From NCBI GenBank assembly GCA_963703655.1, contig CAVPFA010000003.1, positions 868,001 to 932,000 on the forward strand: a DNA stretch of 64,000 nucleotides, in the 5' to 3' direction. Origin of the DNA: CAVPFA01 sp963703655 (lineage in GTDB: Bacteria; Actinomycetota; Acidimicrobiia; Acidimicrobiales; Bog-793). Made by a program: the position numbers and the translations under genes. The notes under the pieces were generated by a model, which was not told where the DNA came from, made no database searches, and was given only the letters and a program-made list of their open reading frames with translations. This document shows positions 44,836-54,049 of this stretch, piece after piece (the stretch's first letter is position 1; every line of letters begins with the position of its first letter).

Positions 44836-46928
44836 TCAAGTCCTCGGCGCGGCCGCGGCCTCGGCGTGGATGCCGCGAAGGAAGGCTTCCGCCTCGGCAC
44901 GTTCCCGGGTCCGTCGCATGGGCGGCAGCGCCCTGACAAGTGCAGGCCCGTAGGAGGCCTTTGCGAGGCGCGGGTCGAGAACAGCGACGACGCCCCGGTC
45001 GGTGGCAGTCCGGATGAGCCGCCCGGCGCCTTGAGCGAGCAGTGTCGCCGCCCGCGGGAGATCGACGGTCTGAAAGCCTGCCCTGCCAGCGGCGTCACGG
45101 CGCGCAGCCATCAAGGGATCGTCCGGGCGAGGAAACGGGATCCGGTCGATGACGACAAGGCTCAATGCAGGTCCCGGGACGTCGACGCCCTGCCAGAAGC
45201 TCATCGTTGCGAAGAGGCACGCCGCCGACTGAGAGCTGAGCGCGTCCAGCAGCGCCGCCTTCGGAAGCTGTCCCTGCACCAGAACCGGCCAGGGGAGCCT
45301 GCCCGCGAGCACCTCGGCGGCCACCGTCATGGCCCGCCGGCTCGTGAACAGAGCGAGGGTTCGCCCGCCGGCGGCGAGCACGAGCGCCTCGATCTCGTCA
45401 TGGATCGCGGCCTCGGCATTTGCGCTCCGGCGGTCCGGGAGCGTCACGGCGCAGTAGAGGAGCCCGTTCGCCTTGTAGGCGAACGGACTTCCGACATCGA
45501 GCTCCTCCGTCGACCTGCTCGGCGCCCCCAGGCGAGCGGCGAGCCCGCGGGGAGCGTCGCGCTCGTCATCACGACCGGTGTGGCCGAGAACACCTGGGCA
45601 GACATGATCCCGCTCACGTCGAGCGGTGCCGAGTGGAGGGCGGGCCGCTCCCCTCCCGTGACCCAGACCACCTCGTCGCTGCCAGCGGTCAGGCAGGCCT
45701 CGAGCTCCTCGCGGCAGCGGTCGACACCGAGAAGGGCCCTCAGACAGCGCTGGGCGGCGTCACTGCTTCCGCCTCCCCCATCTCCGCCGCGCGGGCCGGG
45801 GGCCTCGGAGGCACGTCGCAGCTCGACCCCCAGGCGCTCGAGCCGGTCGACCAACAGGGTCACCTGTTCGCCGACCTCCGCGCCGAGGCCCGCCGGCAGC
45901 CGGCGGTCCTCACTGCCCGCCAGAAGCTCCTCGAGGCTCGCGGCCGACCCCATCACCGCCTCGATCGCCCTCGCCGGCGACGAGTCCTCGCCCCGTCGAG
46001 CCCGCCGACCCGACGCGATCAGCGCCGGCCGGGCTGCGGAGGCCAGCGCACGCAGGCGTGCCGGGCTGACCTCCGCGCCCAGCGAGGCGGCCAGGACGTC
46101 TTCGAGCTCGTGCGCCTCGTCGACCACGAGCGCGTCGTGCTCGGGAAGCACCTCCCCACCGCTGCGCAGATGCGCGCCGAGAAGATGAAGATTCGCGATG
46201 ACGACGTCGGCGGCGGCCGCCTTCGAGCGCGCCGCTTCGGCGAAGCACTCGCTGCCCGACGGGCAGCGACGAGCGCCGGGACACTCGTCGCCGTTGACGC
46301 TCACACTCGACCATGCCGCGCTCGACGGCTCGAACTCGAGCTCCGCGCGGTCTCCGGTGGGGGTGGAGTCCGCCCAGATCGTCAGTCGCCGCACCTCTTC
46401 GCCAACTCGCCTGGCCGCGATCGCACGCGCCGAGTCTCTCGGACGTGGCTCACTATCTTCTGCCGCCTGGCCGGCCTCTGCCGCCTGCCCGGCCTCGGGC
46501 GGCGGGTCGCCTCCCGCCGCACCGTCGCTCGGTGCGACGTCGGGTCCGCCGAAACGCTGCTGCTCTCCCAACCGGTCGAGCTCGTGGAGGCGCTGGCGGC
46601 AGAGATAGTTCGATCGCCCTTTCAAAACGGCCCATCTGACAGGCCGGGCGAGACCGCGTGCCACAAGTGGGAGATCCTTGTTCGCCAGCTGATCCTGCAA
46701 CGCCTTGGTCGCGGTGACGACGACGACGCGCTTGCCCGAGGTGACGGCCGGCACCAGATAGGCAAGTGACTTGCCCGTGCCCGTCCCTGCGGCCACGGCT
46801 ACGTGACCGCCCGTCGCGAGTACCTTCGCGACCGCCTCGGCCATCTCGATCTGGCCCGGCCGCACCTCGCCGGCCGGGAGGGTCGCGACGACCCGGCGCA
46901 ACAGCTCGGCGACGCCAGGCTCGGTCAC
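44836..46928 (-). pseudogene. dinG: DinG-family ATP-dependent helicase, one frame break
   Basis: From GTG 46928 (TAGCGT six bases upstream, leaderless type) the first frame has the Q-like RPGQIEMAEAVAKVL, Walker A VAAGTGTGKSLAYLVPA near residues 44-60, Cys residues typical of the XPD/DinG iron-sulfur domain (YLCRQRL, CPGARRCPSGSECF) and the DEAH box VVDEAHELED. A shift near 45535-45560 moves into LAARLGAPSRS and the C-terminal helicase domain with LFTSRRAM, FWQGVDVPG and QGAGRLIRT, ending at 44836. It unwinds DNA with 5'-3' polarity in known relatives. The break again lies in a G run. Confidence 0.88.
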
Positions 46929-47144
46929 GCGGGAACGCTAGCAGACTGACATGAGATGCATTGAAATAGACGGACGGCGGACACGGCGGCAACATCGGCG
47001 GCGGCGATGCAGAGCGCCGAGAACACGCGGGTTCGGCGATGGGTGTGGGGCGACGGCCGGCGGCTCGCCCGCCGCACTATGTCCGGCCAATTCGAGTCCT
47101 CCTCGGGCCAATTCGAGTCCTCCTCGCCTGGGTGTAGGAACGAT
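46929..47144. other. Intergenic segment with a 21-bp tandem repeat
   Basis: 216 bases between dinG and a small membrane-protein gene, with no supported gene. It contains two perfect 21-bp copies of a unit beginning GGCCAATTCGAG (47085-47105 and 47106-47126), about 18 bp past the stop of the leftward gene. Confidence 0.6.
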
Positions 47145-47357
47145 TCAGGACTTGGCCCGGCCCCGCAACACGCTGCCCCCGAGGAAGACGATGGCGATGA
47201 GCGGCAGCACGATGACCGCCACGGCACGGTGCGTGTGAAGCGCGAGTGCCGCGCCCACGAGCACCAACGTCCCGACGAAGAGCTCGGGTGCGTCGCCGAT
47301 CAGGAAGTCCTTCCAGAACCTCCCGAACGCGCTCAACGCCTGGATGACTGCCGTCAT
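47145..47357 (-). CDS. Small membrane protein
   Basis: 70 residues from ATG 47357, overlapping the previous gene by four bases (ATGA). It has a short amphipathic N-terminus (VIQALSAFGRFWKDFLIGDAP) and two hydrophobic segments (LFVGTLVLVGAALAL and VAVIVLPLIAIVFLG). It is probably a partner of the larger membrane protein encoded upstream, judged from the overlap alone. No family name assigned. Confidence 0.6.
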   Translation of the reverse strand: MTAVIQALSAFGRFWKDFLIGDAPELFVGTLVLVGAALALHTHRAVAVIVLPLIAIVFLGGSVLRGRAKS

Positions 47358-48157
47358 GAGGTGGCTCCGGAGCGTATGGCCGCACGGTCCCGGGAAGGTC
47401 CCAACTTGCGCATAGCGATGGAAAACGCTGCAGCCGTCGCGGCGAACAGCCCGACCAGCCCCAGGATCATGAGATCGCCGCCGGGCCAATGAACCCCGGC
47501 GCCCTCACCGACCCAGAAGACGCCGAAGCTCGTCAGCATGACTCCCACGGCGAGCTTCATGGAGTTCTCGGGGATCTCCGAGAGCTGCCGCGCGACGAGG
47601 AGGCCGACGACCGAGACGACGACCGCGGCGGCGCCGGCTGAAGCCGCCGCGAGCCCCAGGTGACCCGAGCTCGCCCCGAGGGTGATCACGATGAGCACCA
47701 CCTCCATTCCCTCGAGGAAGACTCCCTTGAAGGCGACTGTGAACCCGGTGGCGTCGCGGCGCCCGTGCCGCCACGACCCGGCCGGAGCGCTCGCCTGCAC
47801 AGCCCGGCCTTGACCCGACAGCTCCTCGACGGTCTTGGCATAGATCGCATCCTCGTCGTGCAGCGCCTTGTGGCCGCTCGCCCGCAGCACCGCCTTGCGC
47901 AGCCAGTCAAGACCGAGAACGAGCAGCAGTGCGCCGATGACGACGCGGAGCACGTTGATGGGAACGAGTCGTGCGAGCGGGACCCCGACTGCGACGACCA
48001 GCGCGGCGAGCACGAGCGCCACGACCACGCTTCCCTCGATCGCGGAGCGCCATCCCCGAGTCACGCCTGCCGCGACGACGATCGTCAGCGCTTCGACCAT
48101 CTCGACGGCACTTGCACCGAAAACCGCAAGGGCGAGCACCACGGTCGAAGTCGTCAT
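47354..48157 (-). CDS. Polytopic membrane protein with paired E-x-x-E motifs
   Basis: 267 residues from ATG 48157 with GAGGTGAGG upstream. About seven hydrophobic segments. Two related motifs, VEMVEALTIVVAAG near residue 17 and FLEGMEVVLIVITLG near 150, place a pair of glutamates at the start of helices, recalling metal-transport families such as FTR1 and GDT1/TMEM165 (COG4280-like). The repeat suggests an internal duplication. Metal ion transport is an inference. It forms a two-gene unit with the small membrane protein at its 3' end. Confidence 0.65.
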   Translation of the reverse strand: MTTSTVVLALAVFGASAVEMVEALTIVVAAGVTRGWRSAIEGSVVVALVLAALVVAVGVPLARLVPINVLRVVIGALLLVLGLDWLRKAVLRASGHKALHDEDAIYAKTVEELSGQGRAVQASAPAGSWRHGRRDATGFTVAFKGVFLEGMEVVLIVITLGASSGHLGLAAASAGAAAVVVSVVGLLVARQLSEIPENSMKLAVGVMLTSFGVFWVGEGAGVHWPGGDLMILGLVGLFAATAAAFSIAMRKLGPSRDRAAIRSGATS

Positions 48158-48180
48158 CGTGGCCTCACCTCGCGCCGAGC

Positions 48181-49314
48181 TTACCGTTCGCGGTCGAGGG
48201 CGAACTCTGCCGCGACGCGGGGCGGGCCGGTACGCGACCGCTCCGAGCCGGAAGCGTCCTCGTGCGATCGGCGGCGACACGCCTCGATCGCGGCGAGCAC
48301 GTCGGCCCGTGGACCGCAGACGGCGAGGCGCTCGACGTTGCGAAGATGGGAGACCTTGCCCACCTTTTGGCCGGAGGGGTCGTGAATGCCGATCTGCGCG
48401 CCCACGTAGCGTTTCGAGTCGAACTCGAGGACCTCGACGTGCCCGCGCACGCCGCAGATCTCGAGGAGGTCGTCACGTCCCAGCCACGACTCGTCGTTGC
48501 ACGACACGACCACGACCTTCGCGTCGATCCTCAAAACGAGCTCCGCTAGGGCGGCCGGCATCGACACCTTCGAGTTGAAATCGCTCCGCGTGTCAGCGTT
48601 CTTCGCGTCGACCCGCTTGCAGGCAACCCCATAGTGCTCAGGCGCATCCCACCGGATCAGCGTCTCCCACACGTGGTAGTTGGTGAAGTAACGGTGCTGG
48701 TTGTAAGGCGGGTCGAAATAGGCAAAGTCAACAGAACCGAGGGAGCCGAGCGCCTCTCGGGCATCGGCACGGATGACGCGACCGTGCCCCGCCAGCAGTT
48801 CGGGGACACGCAGAGAGAGCGGATGGAGCGATCTCGGAGCCCACTTCTTCAGATACGCCATCTGCAAGCCGGTCGTCGAGTCCACCCTGTCGGCTGCCTC
48901 GAGCAGACTGGTCAGGAGGACAGGGTAGAGCCGGGCCCCCCGGTAGCGCGCCTCGATCGCGTCGCGAATCGCGTCGACGCGGGCGCCGTTCTCGGGCCGG
49001 AGGTAACGCGACCGCTCGCAGAAGACCTCGGTGAAGTAGCCCCTGCGACCCGGGAGCCCGTTCAGCTCCGCGATCGTCTCGGAGAGCTCCGCCTCGTCCA
49101 CCGTGGCCGCGTCCGTGCCGATGTAGCACTGACCGAGCACCTCGGAGTAGGTGGCCGTGTCGACCGCAGTGACGAAAGCTCCCCGGCGCTTCAGCTCCTG
49201 CGCAACACGCGTGGTGCCGGTGAAAAGGTCGGCTGCGCTCGAGGCGCGACAGCCGGACGCGAGGGAGGAGATGGCTTGCACGAGTCGTCGTTTCGAGCCG
49301 AGGTACTTGATCAC
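48181..49314 (-). CDS. D12-class N6-adenine DNA methyltransferase
   Basis: 377 residues from GTG 49314 (GGGGA just upstream). The AdoMet motif KYLGSKRRLVQAI at residues 3-15 and the following LFTGTTRVAQELKRRG match the D12 class order, where the FxGxG-type motif precedes the catalytic DPPY. DPPYNQHRY is near residue 195. Target-recognition sequences lie in the central helical region. It should methylate adenine in a specific site. No restriction gene is adjacent, so it is an orphan methylase or a defence or regulatory enzyme. Downstream it abuts the membrane-protein gene. Confidence 0.82.
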   Translation of the reverse strand: MIKYLGSKRRLVQAISSLASGCRASSAADLFTGTTRVAQELKRRGAFVTAVDTATYSEVLGQCYIGTDAATVDEAELSETIAELNGLPGRRGYFTEVFCERSRYLRPENGARVDAIRDAIEARYRGARLYPVLLTSLLEAADRVDSTTGLQMAYLKKWAPRSLHPLSLRVPELLAGHGRVIRADAREALGSLGSVDFAYFDPPYNQHRYFTNYHVWETLIRWDAPEHYGVACKRVDAKNADTRSDFNSKVSMPAALAELVLRIDAKVVVVSCNDESWLGRDDLLEICGVRGHVEVLEFDSKRYVGAQIGIHDPSGQKVGKVSHLRNVERLAVCGPRADVLAAIEACRRRSHEDASGSERSRTGPPRVAAEFALDRER

Positions 49315-49508
49315 ACACGGTCCCCATGGCGGGGTCGCGCACCGCGGGACCAGGCCAGAAACCAGCTTGACGCCGGCGGGTCGGCGCCGACCCGAGCCCT
49401 TGTCACGCCCCCAAAGTAGCTCGTGCTCCCCCACGTCGAGGTACAACGGCTCTGTGGCCGGCGGGCTTCAAAGCCGGCCGGGCGGCCGCTCGATGCAATA
49501 CTCGGCTC

Positions 49509-51047
49509 GTGACCGGCTCAGCATCGGTCGAGCTCGGCGGCCCGCTCGAGATCGAAGACGTCATCGAGATCGCGAAGGGCGCCCCTGCACGGCTGACAGA
49601 AGAGGTGCTCCGGAGAGTCGACGCCTCCCGGCAGGCGGTCGTCGCCGCCCTCGAGACCGGAGCCGTGGTCTACGGGGTCACGACGGGGTTCGGAAGCCTG
49701 GCGGATGTCCGGCTCACCCCGGAGCACTCCAGGGCTCTCCAGCACGGGCTGCTTCGCTCGCACGCCGTGGCGGTGGGCAACGAGCTCCCGCCCGAGGAAG
49801 TGCGCGCCATGCTGGCGCTTCGGGCGCACGTCCTTGCCCTCGGCCACTCCGGCGTCCGGCGACAGGTGGCGTTGCGGTTTGTCGAGATGCTCGAGAGGGA
49901 TCTGCTTCCCGTCGTTCCCGAACAAGGGTCACTCGGCGCTTCGGGCGACCTCGCACCGCTCGCGCATCTCGCCCTTCCCGTCATCGGCGAGGGTGCGGTC
50001 CGGCTCGAGGGCGAGTTGCTCGACGCGGCCGAGGCTCTCGGCCGGTGTGGCCTGGAACCCCTTGTACTCGAGGCGAAGGAAGGGCTCGCACTCATCAACG
50101 GCACGCAAGGCATGACGGCCATCGGCGTGCTCGCGGCGTGGAGGGCGTACCAGCTCGCGAAGGTCGCGGACATCTCCGCTGCGCTCACCGTCGAGGCCAT
50201 CTTCGGGACCGACCGCGCGTTCGACGCCCGGGTCATCGGCCTCCGCCCGCACCCGGGCCAGATGGCCTCGGCTCGGAACCTGATTCGGCTCCTGGCCGGC
50301 AGCGAGCTGCTCTCGTTGCATCGCGAGAGCGACCACATCGTCCAAGACGCCTACTCGATCCGCTGCGCTCCCCAAGTCCACGGAGCGTTCCGCGACGTGG
50401 TACGCCACAGCATCGAGACCCTTGAGATCGAGCTGGCGTCGGTCTCGGACAATCCAGTTGTACTGCCCGAGACCGGCGAGATCCTTACCGGCGGCAACTT
50501 CCACGGTCAGCCGGTCGCGCTGGCCTGCGACTCGCTCGCCGCGGCGACGGTGGGGCTCGCCTCGATCTCCGAGCGCAGGCTGTTCCGGCTTCTCGACCCC
50601 AAGACCTCGAACGGCCTCCCTCCGTTTCTCGTCGGCGAGGCCGGCGTCAACTCGGGGTTCATGGTGTGCCAGTACACCGCCGCGTCGCTCGTCTCGGAGA
50701 TGAAGACCCTGGCACACCCCGCGGCGGTCGACTCCATCACGTCCTCGGCGGGGCAGGAGGACCACGTCAGCATGGGCATGATCGCCGCCCGCCACGCCCG
50801 GGAGTGCGTTCAGAACGCCGAGGCGGCGATCGCGATGGAGGTACTCGCGGCCGCCCAAGCTTGCGAACTTCGGGCGCCGGCGTTTGCCGGGCCGGCGAGC
50901 CGGGCTGCCATCGCGTCGCTGCGCCGAGTGGTCCCCGCCCTCGATCACGACCGGGCACTGAAGCCCGACGTCGACGCCACCATCGCACTCGTCCGGTCCG
51001 GAGCGCTCGTCGCAGCGGTGGAGGCCGAGATCGGGCCGTTGGAATAG
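49509..51047 (+). CDS. hutH: Histidine ammonia-lyase
   Basis: 512 residues from GTG 49509; AATACT six bases upstream gives a leaderless arrangement. The MIO prosthetic group forms from Ala-Ser-Gly in GSLGASGDLAPLAH near residues 138-151. YGVTTGFGSLAD near 53, NGTQGMTAIGV near 200 and QDAYSIRCAPQVHG near 278 agree with HutH rather than phenylalanine or tyrosine lyases. It deaminates histidine to urocanate; no other hut gene is in the window. Its stop region is followed by two further degenerate copies of the same sequence. Confidence 0.9.
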   Translation: MTGSASVELGGPLEIEDVIEIAKGAPARLTEEVLRRVDASRQAVVAALETGAVVYGVTTGFGSLADVRLTPEHSRALQHGLLRSHAVAVGNELPPEEVRAMLALRAHVLALGHSGVRRQVALRFVEMLERDLLPVVPEQGSLGASGDLAPLAHLALPVIGEGAVRLEGELLDAAEALGRCGLEPLVLEAKEGLALINGTQGMTAIGVLAAWRAYQLAKVADISAALTVEAIFGTDRAFDARVIGLRPHPGQMASARNLIRLLAGSELLSLHRESDHIVQDAYSIRCAPQVHGAFRDVVRHSIETLEIELASVSDNPVVLPETGEILTGGNFHGQPVALACDSLAAATVGLASISERRLFRLLDPKTSNGLPPFLVGEAGVNSGFMVCQYTAASLVSEMKTLAHPAAVDSITSSAGQEDHVSMGMIAARHARECVQNAEAAIAMEVLAAAQACELRAPAFAGPASRAAIASLRRVVPALDHDRALKPDVDATIALVRSGALVAAVEAEIGPLE

Positions 51048-51122
51048 CGATCGCGCGCCTTCGCCGGCTGGAACAGCGATCGCGCCTTCGCCGGCCCGCC
51101 GGAACGGCGATCGCGCCCTCGT
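51041..51122. repeat. Three tandem copies over the hutH stop
   Basis: Units beginning GGAATAGCGATCGCG (51041), GGAACAGCGATCGCG (51070) and GGAACGGCGATCGCG (51101), each about 30 bp. All contain the palindrome GCGATCGC. The first includes the hutH stop codon TAG; the other copies have CAG and CGG there. Confidence 0.85.
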
Positions 51123-51147
51123 TCGCTACGGGCTAGCTAGGCGACGC

Positions 51148-51852
51148 TCACAGGTGCAGCCCGCACTCTGTCTTCTCGCTGCCCGCCCAACGACCCTCGC
51201 GAGGGTGCCTGCCGTCGAGAACGGGCACGGTCGTCGGTGCACACCCGATGGACACGTACCCGACGAAGTTGAGCGGATGACGGGGCAAGTCGTGTTCGGC
51301 CACGTAGGCGTCGAGATCGTCGTCGTCCCAACCGGCGAGCGGGTTCCCCTTCACCATGTTGCGGCCGGGATCCCAGGCGACCACTGGAGCTTCGGCCCGC
51401 TCGGGTGTGTCGACACGCTTCAAGCCTGTGATCCAGGCGCGGTGACCGCCGAGCGCCTTGGCCAGGGGATCGACCTTGCGGAACTCACAGCAGCGACTGG
51501 AGCCGCAAGGGAACTCGTCGAGGGCCACCTCGGGGTGCGTAACTGTGAGGTTGAGGTCGTAGCGGTCCCGCAGGCGCTCGACGTAGGCGATCGTCTCGGG
51601 AAAGTGAAAGCCGGTATCTAAGAAGATGACCTCGATCCGCGGGTCGACGCCGACTGACAGATCGAGGAGAACGGCATCCTGAAACGAGGCGGCGACGGCG
51701 ACCTCGCCGGGGAACCGGTCCACGAGCCACTCGATGATCCTTGCCGGGTCGGCCTTCTCGAGGCGAGCCGACGCCTCGTCGATCTCCGCGTGCAGCTCCG
51801 GGGAGGGACCCACGCCGTCGGCTTTGGGCTCGACGCTCCTCGGCTGCTCCAT
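51148..51852 (-). CDS. cysH: Adenylyl-sulfate (APS/PAPS) reductase with altered Fe-S motif
   Basis: 234 residues from ATG 51852 (AAAGGTGCCCTG before it). The fold is recognisable: VAVAASFQDAVLLDL near 51-65, EVIFLDTGFHFPET near 76-89, the SSRCCEFRKVDPL segment with a Cys-Cys pair, AWITGLKR, and the catalytic ECGLHL at the very C-terminus. In APS reductases a second pair C-x-x-C completes the [4Fe-4S] ligands. Here it reads IGCAPTTVP, so the fourth ligand is Thr. It should reduce APS or PAPS to sulfite; whether it still binds a cluster is open. Confidence 0.88.
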   Translation of the reverse strand: MEQPRSVEPKADGVGPSPELHAEIDEASARLEKADPARIIEWLVDRFPGEVAVAASFQDAVLLDLSVGVDPRIEVIFLDTGFHFPETIAYVERLRDRYDLNLTVTHPEVALDEFPCGSSRCCEFRKVDPLAKALGGHRAWITGLKRVDTPERAEAPVVAWDPGRNMVKGNPLAGWDDDDLDAYVAEHDLPRHPLNFVGYVSIGCAPTTVPVLDGRHPREGRWAGSEKTECGLHL

Positions 51853-52207
51853 CAGGGCACCTTTCGCCAGCGCACCTTCCCCGTCTGCAGTCTCCAAACT
51901 ATTTCCTCCCCTTGGTTTCGGGCGGTTCTTGCATCGTCGAACGTTTCGATGGCTGGGCAGTCGATCGCCTGTGTCGTCCTGGCGAGCGCCATCGACGCCA
52001 GGGCGGCTGAAGACTGCTGCGACGGTTGCCCGAGAGTATATCCCACTATTTCCATCATATTTCAAGGTATTGGGCAGGCAGGGCGAGCATCGCCGTCGCT
52101 GGACGACCGCGTGACGCGCAAAGCGAGCGTGACGTCGTCGCACGGCAAGATGGCTTGGCCGGGAGCTGGACGTATAGGTGGCGGGAACCGAGAGTAACTT
52201 CGGCGGG
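51853..52207. other. 355-bp region between cysH and uppS with AT-rich promoter
   Basis: No gene supported. An AT-rich block (52035-52072, with TATATCCCACTATTTCC and AAGGTATTGGG) stands out in this GC-rich sequence and may hold the cysH promoter and an operator with the inverted motif CCCACTATT/GGTATTGGG. TAACTT at 52195-52200, seven bases before ATG 52208, is the leaderless promoter proposed for uppS. Confidence 0.5.
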
Positions 52208-52927
52208 ATGGCCGTCGCCGACCTCGATCCCTCCCGGATCCCCAAGCACGTCGCCTGTGTGATGGACGGCAACGGTCGGTGGGCACGCCAGCGTGGGCTG
52301 CCACGTACCGAAGGACATGCCGCCGGCGAGGAGGCGATGTTCGACACTGTTGAGGGGGCGCTTGACCTCGGTCTCGAGTGGCTGACGATGTTCGCCTTCT
52401 CAACGGAGAACTGGCGGCGACCGCCCGATGAGGTGCGCTACCTCATGAATTTCAACGAGGGAATCCTTTCGCGGCATCGTGACGACCTGAACAGCAAGGG
52501 AGTTCGCATTCGCTTCTCGGGTCGCCGGGACTGGCGGGTCCCGCGCCGGCTCGTCCGGCACATGGACGAGTCGGCCGAGCTCACGTCCGCCAACCGTCGA
52601 CTGACGCTCACGATCTGCTTCAACTACGGCGGTAGGGCAGAGATCATCGACGCCGTCAAACAGCTCGCCACCGACAGTGTGCCTGCCGCCAAGATCGACG
52701 AGAAGGCGCTTCGCAAGCGGATGTACTGGCCCGACATGCCCGATCCCGACATGGTCATCCGCACTTCGGGCGAATTTCGCATCTCCAACTTCTTGCTGTG
52801 GGAGCTGGCTTACTCGGAGCTCGTCTTCACCGATGTCCTCTGGCCCGACTTCCGGCGGGAGAACCTGTTCGACTCCGTCGGGGAGTATCAGCGGCGTGAC
52901 CGACGCTACGGCGGGCTGGACCGATGA
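52208..52927 (+). CDS. uppS: Isoprenyl (undecaprenyl-type) diphosphate synthase
   Basis: 239 residues from ATG 52208. This start is chosen over GTG 52178 because TAACTT ends exactly seven bases before it and the protein then begins close to the conserved core. The cis-prenyltransferase motif HVACVMDGNGRWARQRGLPR at residues 13-32 contains the catalytic Asp. LTMFAFSTENWRRP near 62, ICFNYGGRAEIIDA near 140 and DMVIRTSGEFRISNFLLWE near 182 complete the five conserved regions. It makes the lipid carrier for peptidoglycan or polysaccharide synthesis. It is followed by a small membrane protein and recO. Confidence 0.93.
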   Translation: MAVADLDPSRIPKHVACVMDGNGRWARQRGLPRTEGHAAGEEAMFDTVEGALDLGLEWLTMFAFSTENWRRPPDEVRYLMNFNEGILSRHRDDLNSKGVRIRFSGRRDWRVPRRLVRHMDESAELTSANRRLTLTICFNYGGRAEIIDAVKQLATDSVPAAKIDEKALRKRMYWPDMPDPDMVIRTSGEFRISNFLLWELAYSELVFTDVLWPDFRRENLFDSVGEYQRRDRRYGGLDR

Positions 52928-53118
52928 GCAAAGACTTACGCGAGCCCTTCCGAATACGCGACCACATAGGGCTCATCTTGGGCATGTTTCTCGGCGGGCT
53001 GGCATTCTTGGCGGTGGTGGCGCTGGCGGTAATCGGCGATGAGCAGGCGATCACCCTCCTGGTCGTGATCGTCGTGGGGCTCGGTCTCATCGCACTCGGA
53101 ACACGGATGAGAGGCTGA
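52924..53118 (+). CDS. Small membrane protein between uppS and recO
   Basis: 64 residues from ATG 52924, overlapping the uppS stop (ATGA). It has two hydrophobic helices (HIGLILGMFLGGLAFLAVVAL and AITLLVVIVVGLGLIALG) separated by a short GDEQ turn, and basic ends. Function unknown; coupling suggests co-expression with uppS and recO. Confidence 0.7.
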   Translation: MSKDLREPFRIRDHIGLILGMFLGGLAFLAVVALAVIGDEQAITLLVVIVVGLGLIALGTRMRG

Positions 53119-53125
53119 GCTCTGC

Positions 53126-53935
53126 GTGGCCACCTTCCGCGACGAAGGCGTCGTGCTGCGAACGATGCGGCTGGGCGAAGCAGACCGGATCGTCACGCTC
53201 GCGACCCCCGAGCACGGCAAGGTCCGCGCCGTCGCCAAGGGGATCCGCAAGACGAAGAGCCGGCTCACCGGCCGTCTCGAGCCCCTCACTCATGTGACCA
53301 TGATGTGCTGGCGGGGCCGAGAGCTCGACGTCGTGAACCAGGTCGAGGTCATCGAACACTTCAAGGCGATCCGTGGCGACCTCGAACGTGTCCCCGTAGC
53401 GATGACGATGCTCGAGGTCGTCGATCACGTCGCCCTCGAGCGGCACCCCATGCCAGAGATGTTCCGGATGCTCGTGGGGGCACTACGGACCTTGGAGGAG
53501 CGGCCTGCGCCGGCGCTCCTCGCTGGGTTTCTCTGGAAGCTTCTCGGGCTGGAGGGGGTCGGCCCTTCAGTCGAACAGTGCGCAAGATGCGGCTCGGAGG
53601 GCGAGCTCGTCGCCTTCGACGCCGCCGAAGGCGGTTTCCTCTGTCGTACGTGCCGCCGTGGCCAAGCGGTCGGCCCCGACACCGTGACCCTGATCCGGAG
53701 AATCCTCGGCGGAGGTCTCCGCGGCGTGCTCGACGAGCCGCCGAGCCGAGCGACGGCGGAGGCGGAGCGCTTGGCCATGACCGCGACCGAGTATCACCTC
53801 GACCGGAGGGTGCGCTCGGCCCATCGGTCCGCGGAGATCACCACCGCCGGCCGGCGGGACTGGTCAAACGGGTCCGGGCCGGCGGCTGAGACCCTTCTCG
53901 CCACAAAGTCGGGATCGCCGCCGGTCACCTCGTAG
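53126..53935 (+). CDS. recO: DNA repair protein RecO
   Basis: 269 residues from GTG 53126. An N-terminal OB fold (DEGVVLRTMRLGEADRIVTLATPEHGKVRAVAKG, residues 5-38) is followed by a helical domain and a zinc finger (CARCGSEGELVAFDAAEGGFLCRTC, cysteines near 152, 155, 173 and 176). RecO loads RecA with RecR during recombinational repair. The last ~30 residues (after SAHRSAEI) are Gly/Ser/Pro-rich and are encoded by a 65-bp unit repeated past the stop, so the natural C-terminus may have been extended by duplication. Confidence 0.9.
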   Translation: MATFRDEGVVLRTMRLGEADRIVTLATPEHGKVRAVAKGIRKTKSRLTGRLEPLTHVTMMCWRGRELDVVNQVEVIEHFKAIRGDLERVPVAMTMLEVVDHVALERHPMPEMFRMLVGALRTLEERPAPALLAGFLWKLLGLEGVGPSVEQCARCGSEGELVAFDAAEGGFLCRTCRRGQAVGPDTVTLIRRILGGGLRGVLDEPPSRATAEAERLAMTATEYHLDRRVRSAHRSAEITTAGRRDWSNGSGPAAETLLATKSGSPPVTS

Positions 53936-54006
53936 TCGACGGGCCGGCGGCTGAGACCCTTCTCGCGCCAAAGGCGGAATCGTCGCCGGTCACCTCGTAA
54001 TCGACG
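53876..54006. repeat. 65-bp imperfect tandem duplication over the recO stop
   Basis: Copy 1 (53876-53940) includes the end of recO and its TAG; copy 2 (53941-54006) repeats the same sequence with a few changes and a TAA at the equivalent place. Both begin GGGCCGGCGGCTGAGACCC and contain GCCGGTCACCTCGTA. Confidence 0.88.
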
Positions 54007-54049
54007 AGCCGGTAACCGGACAGGTAATGACGTTGGCAAATGATGTTGC

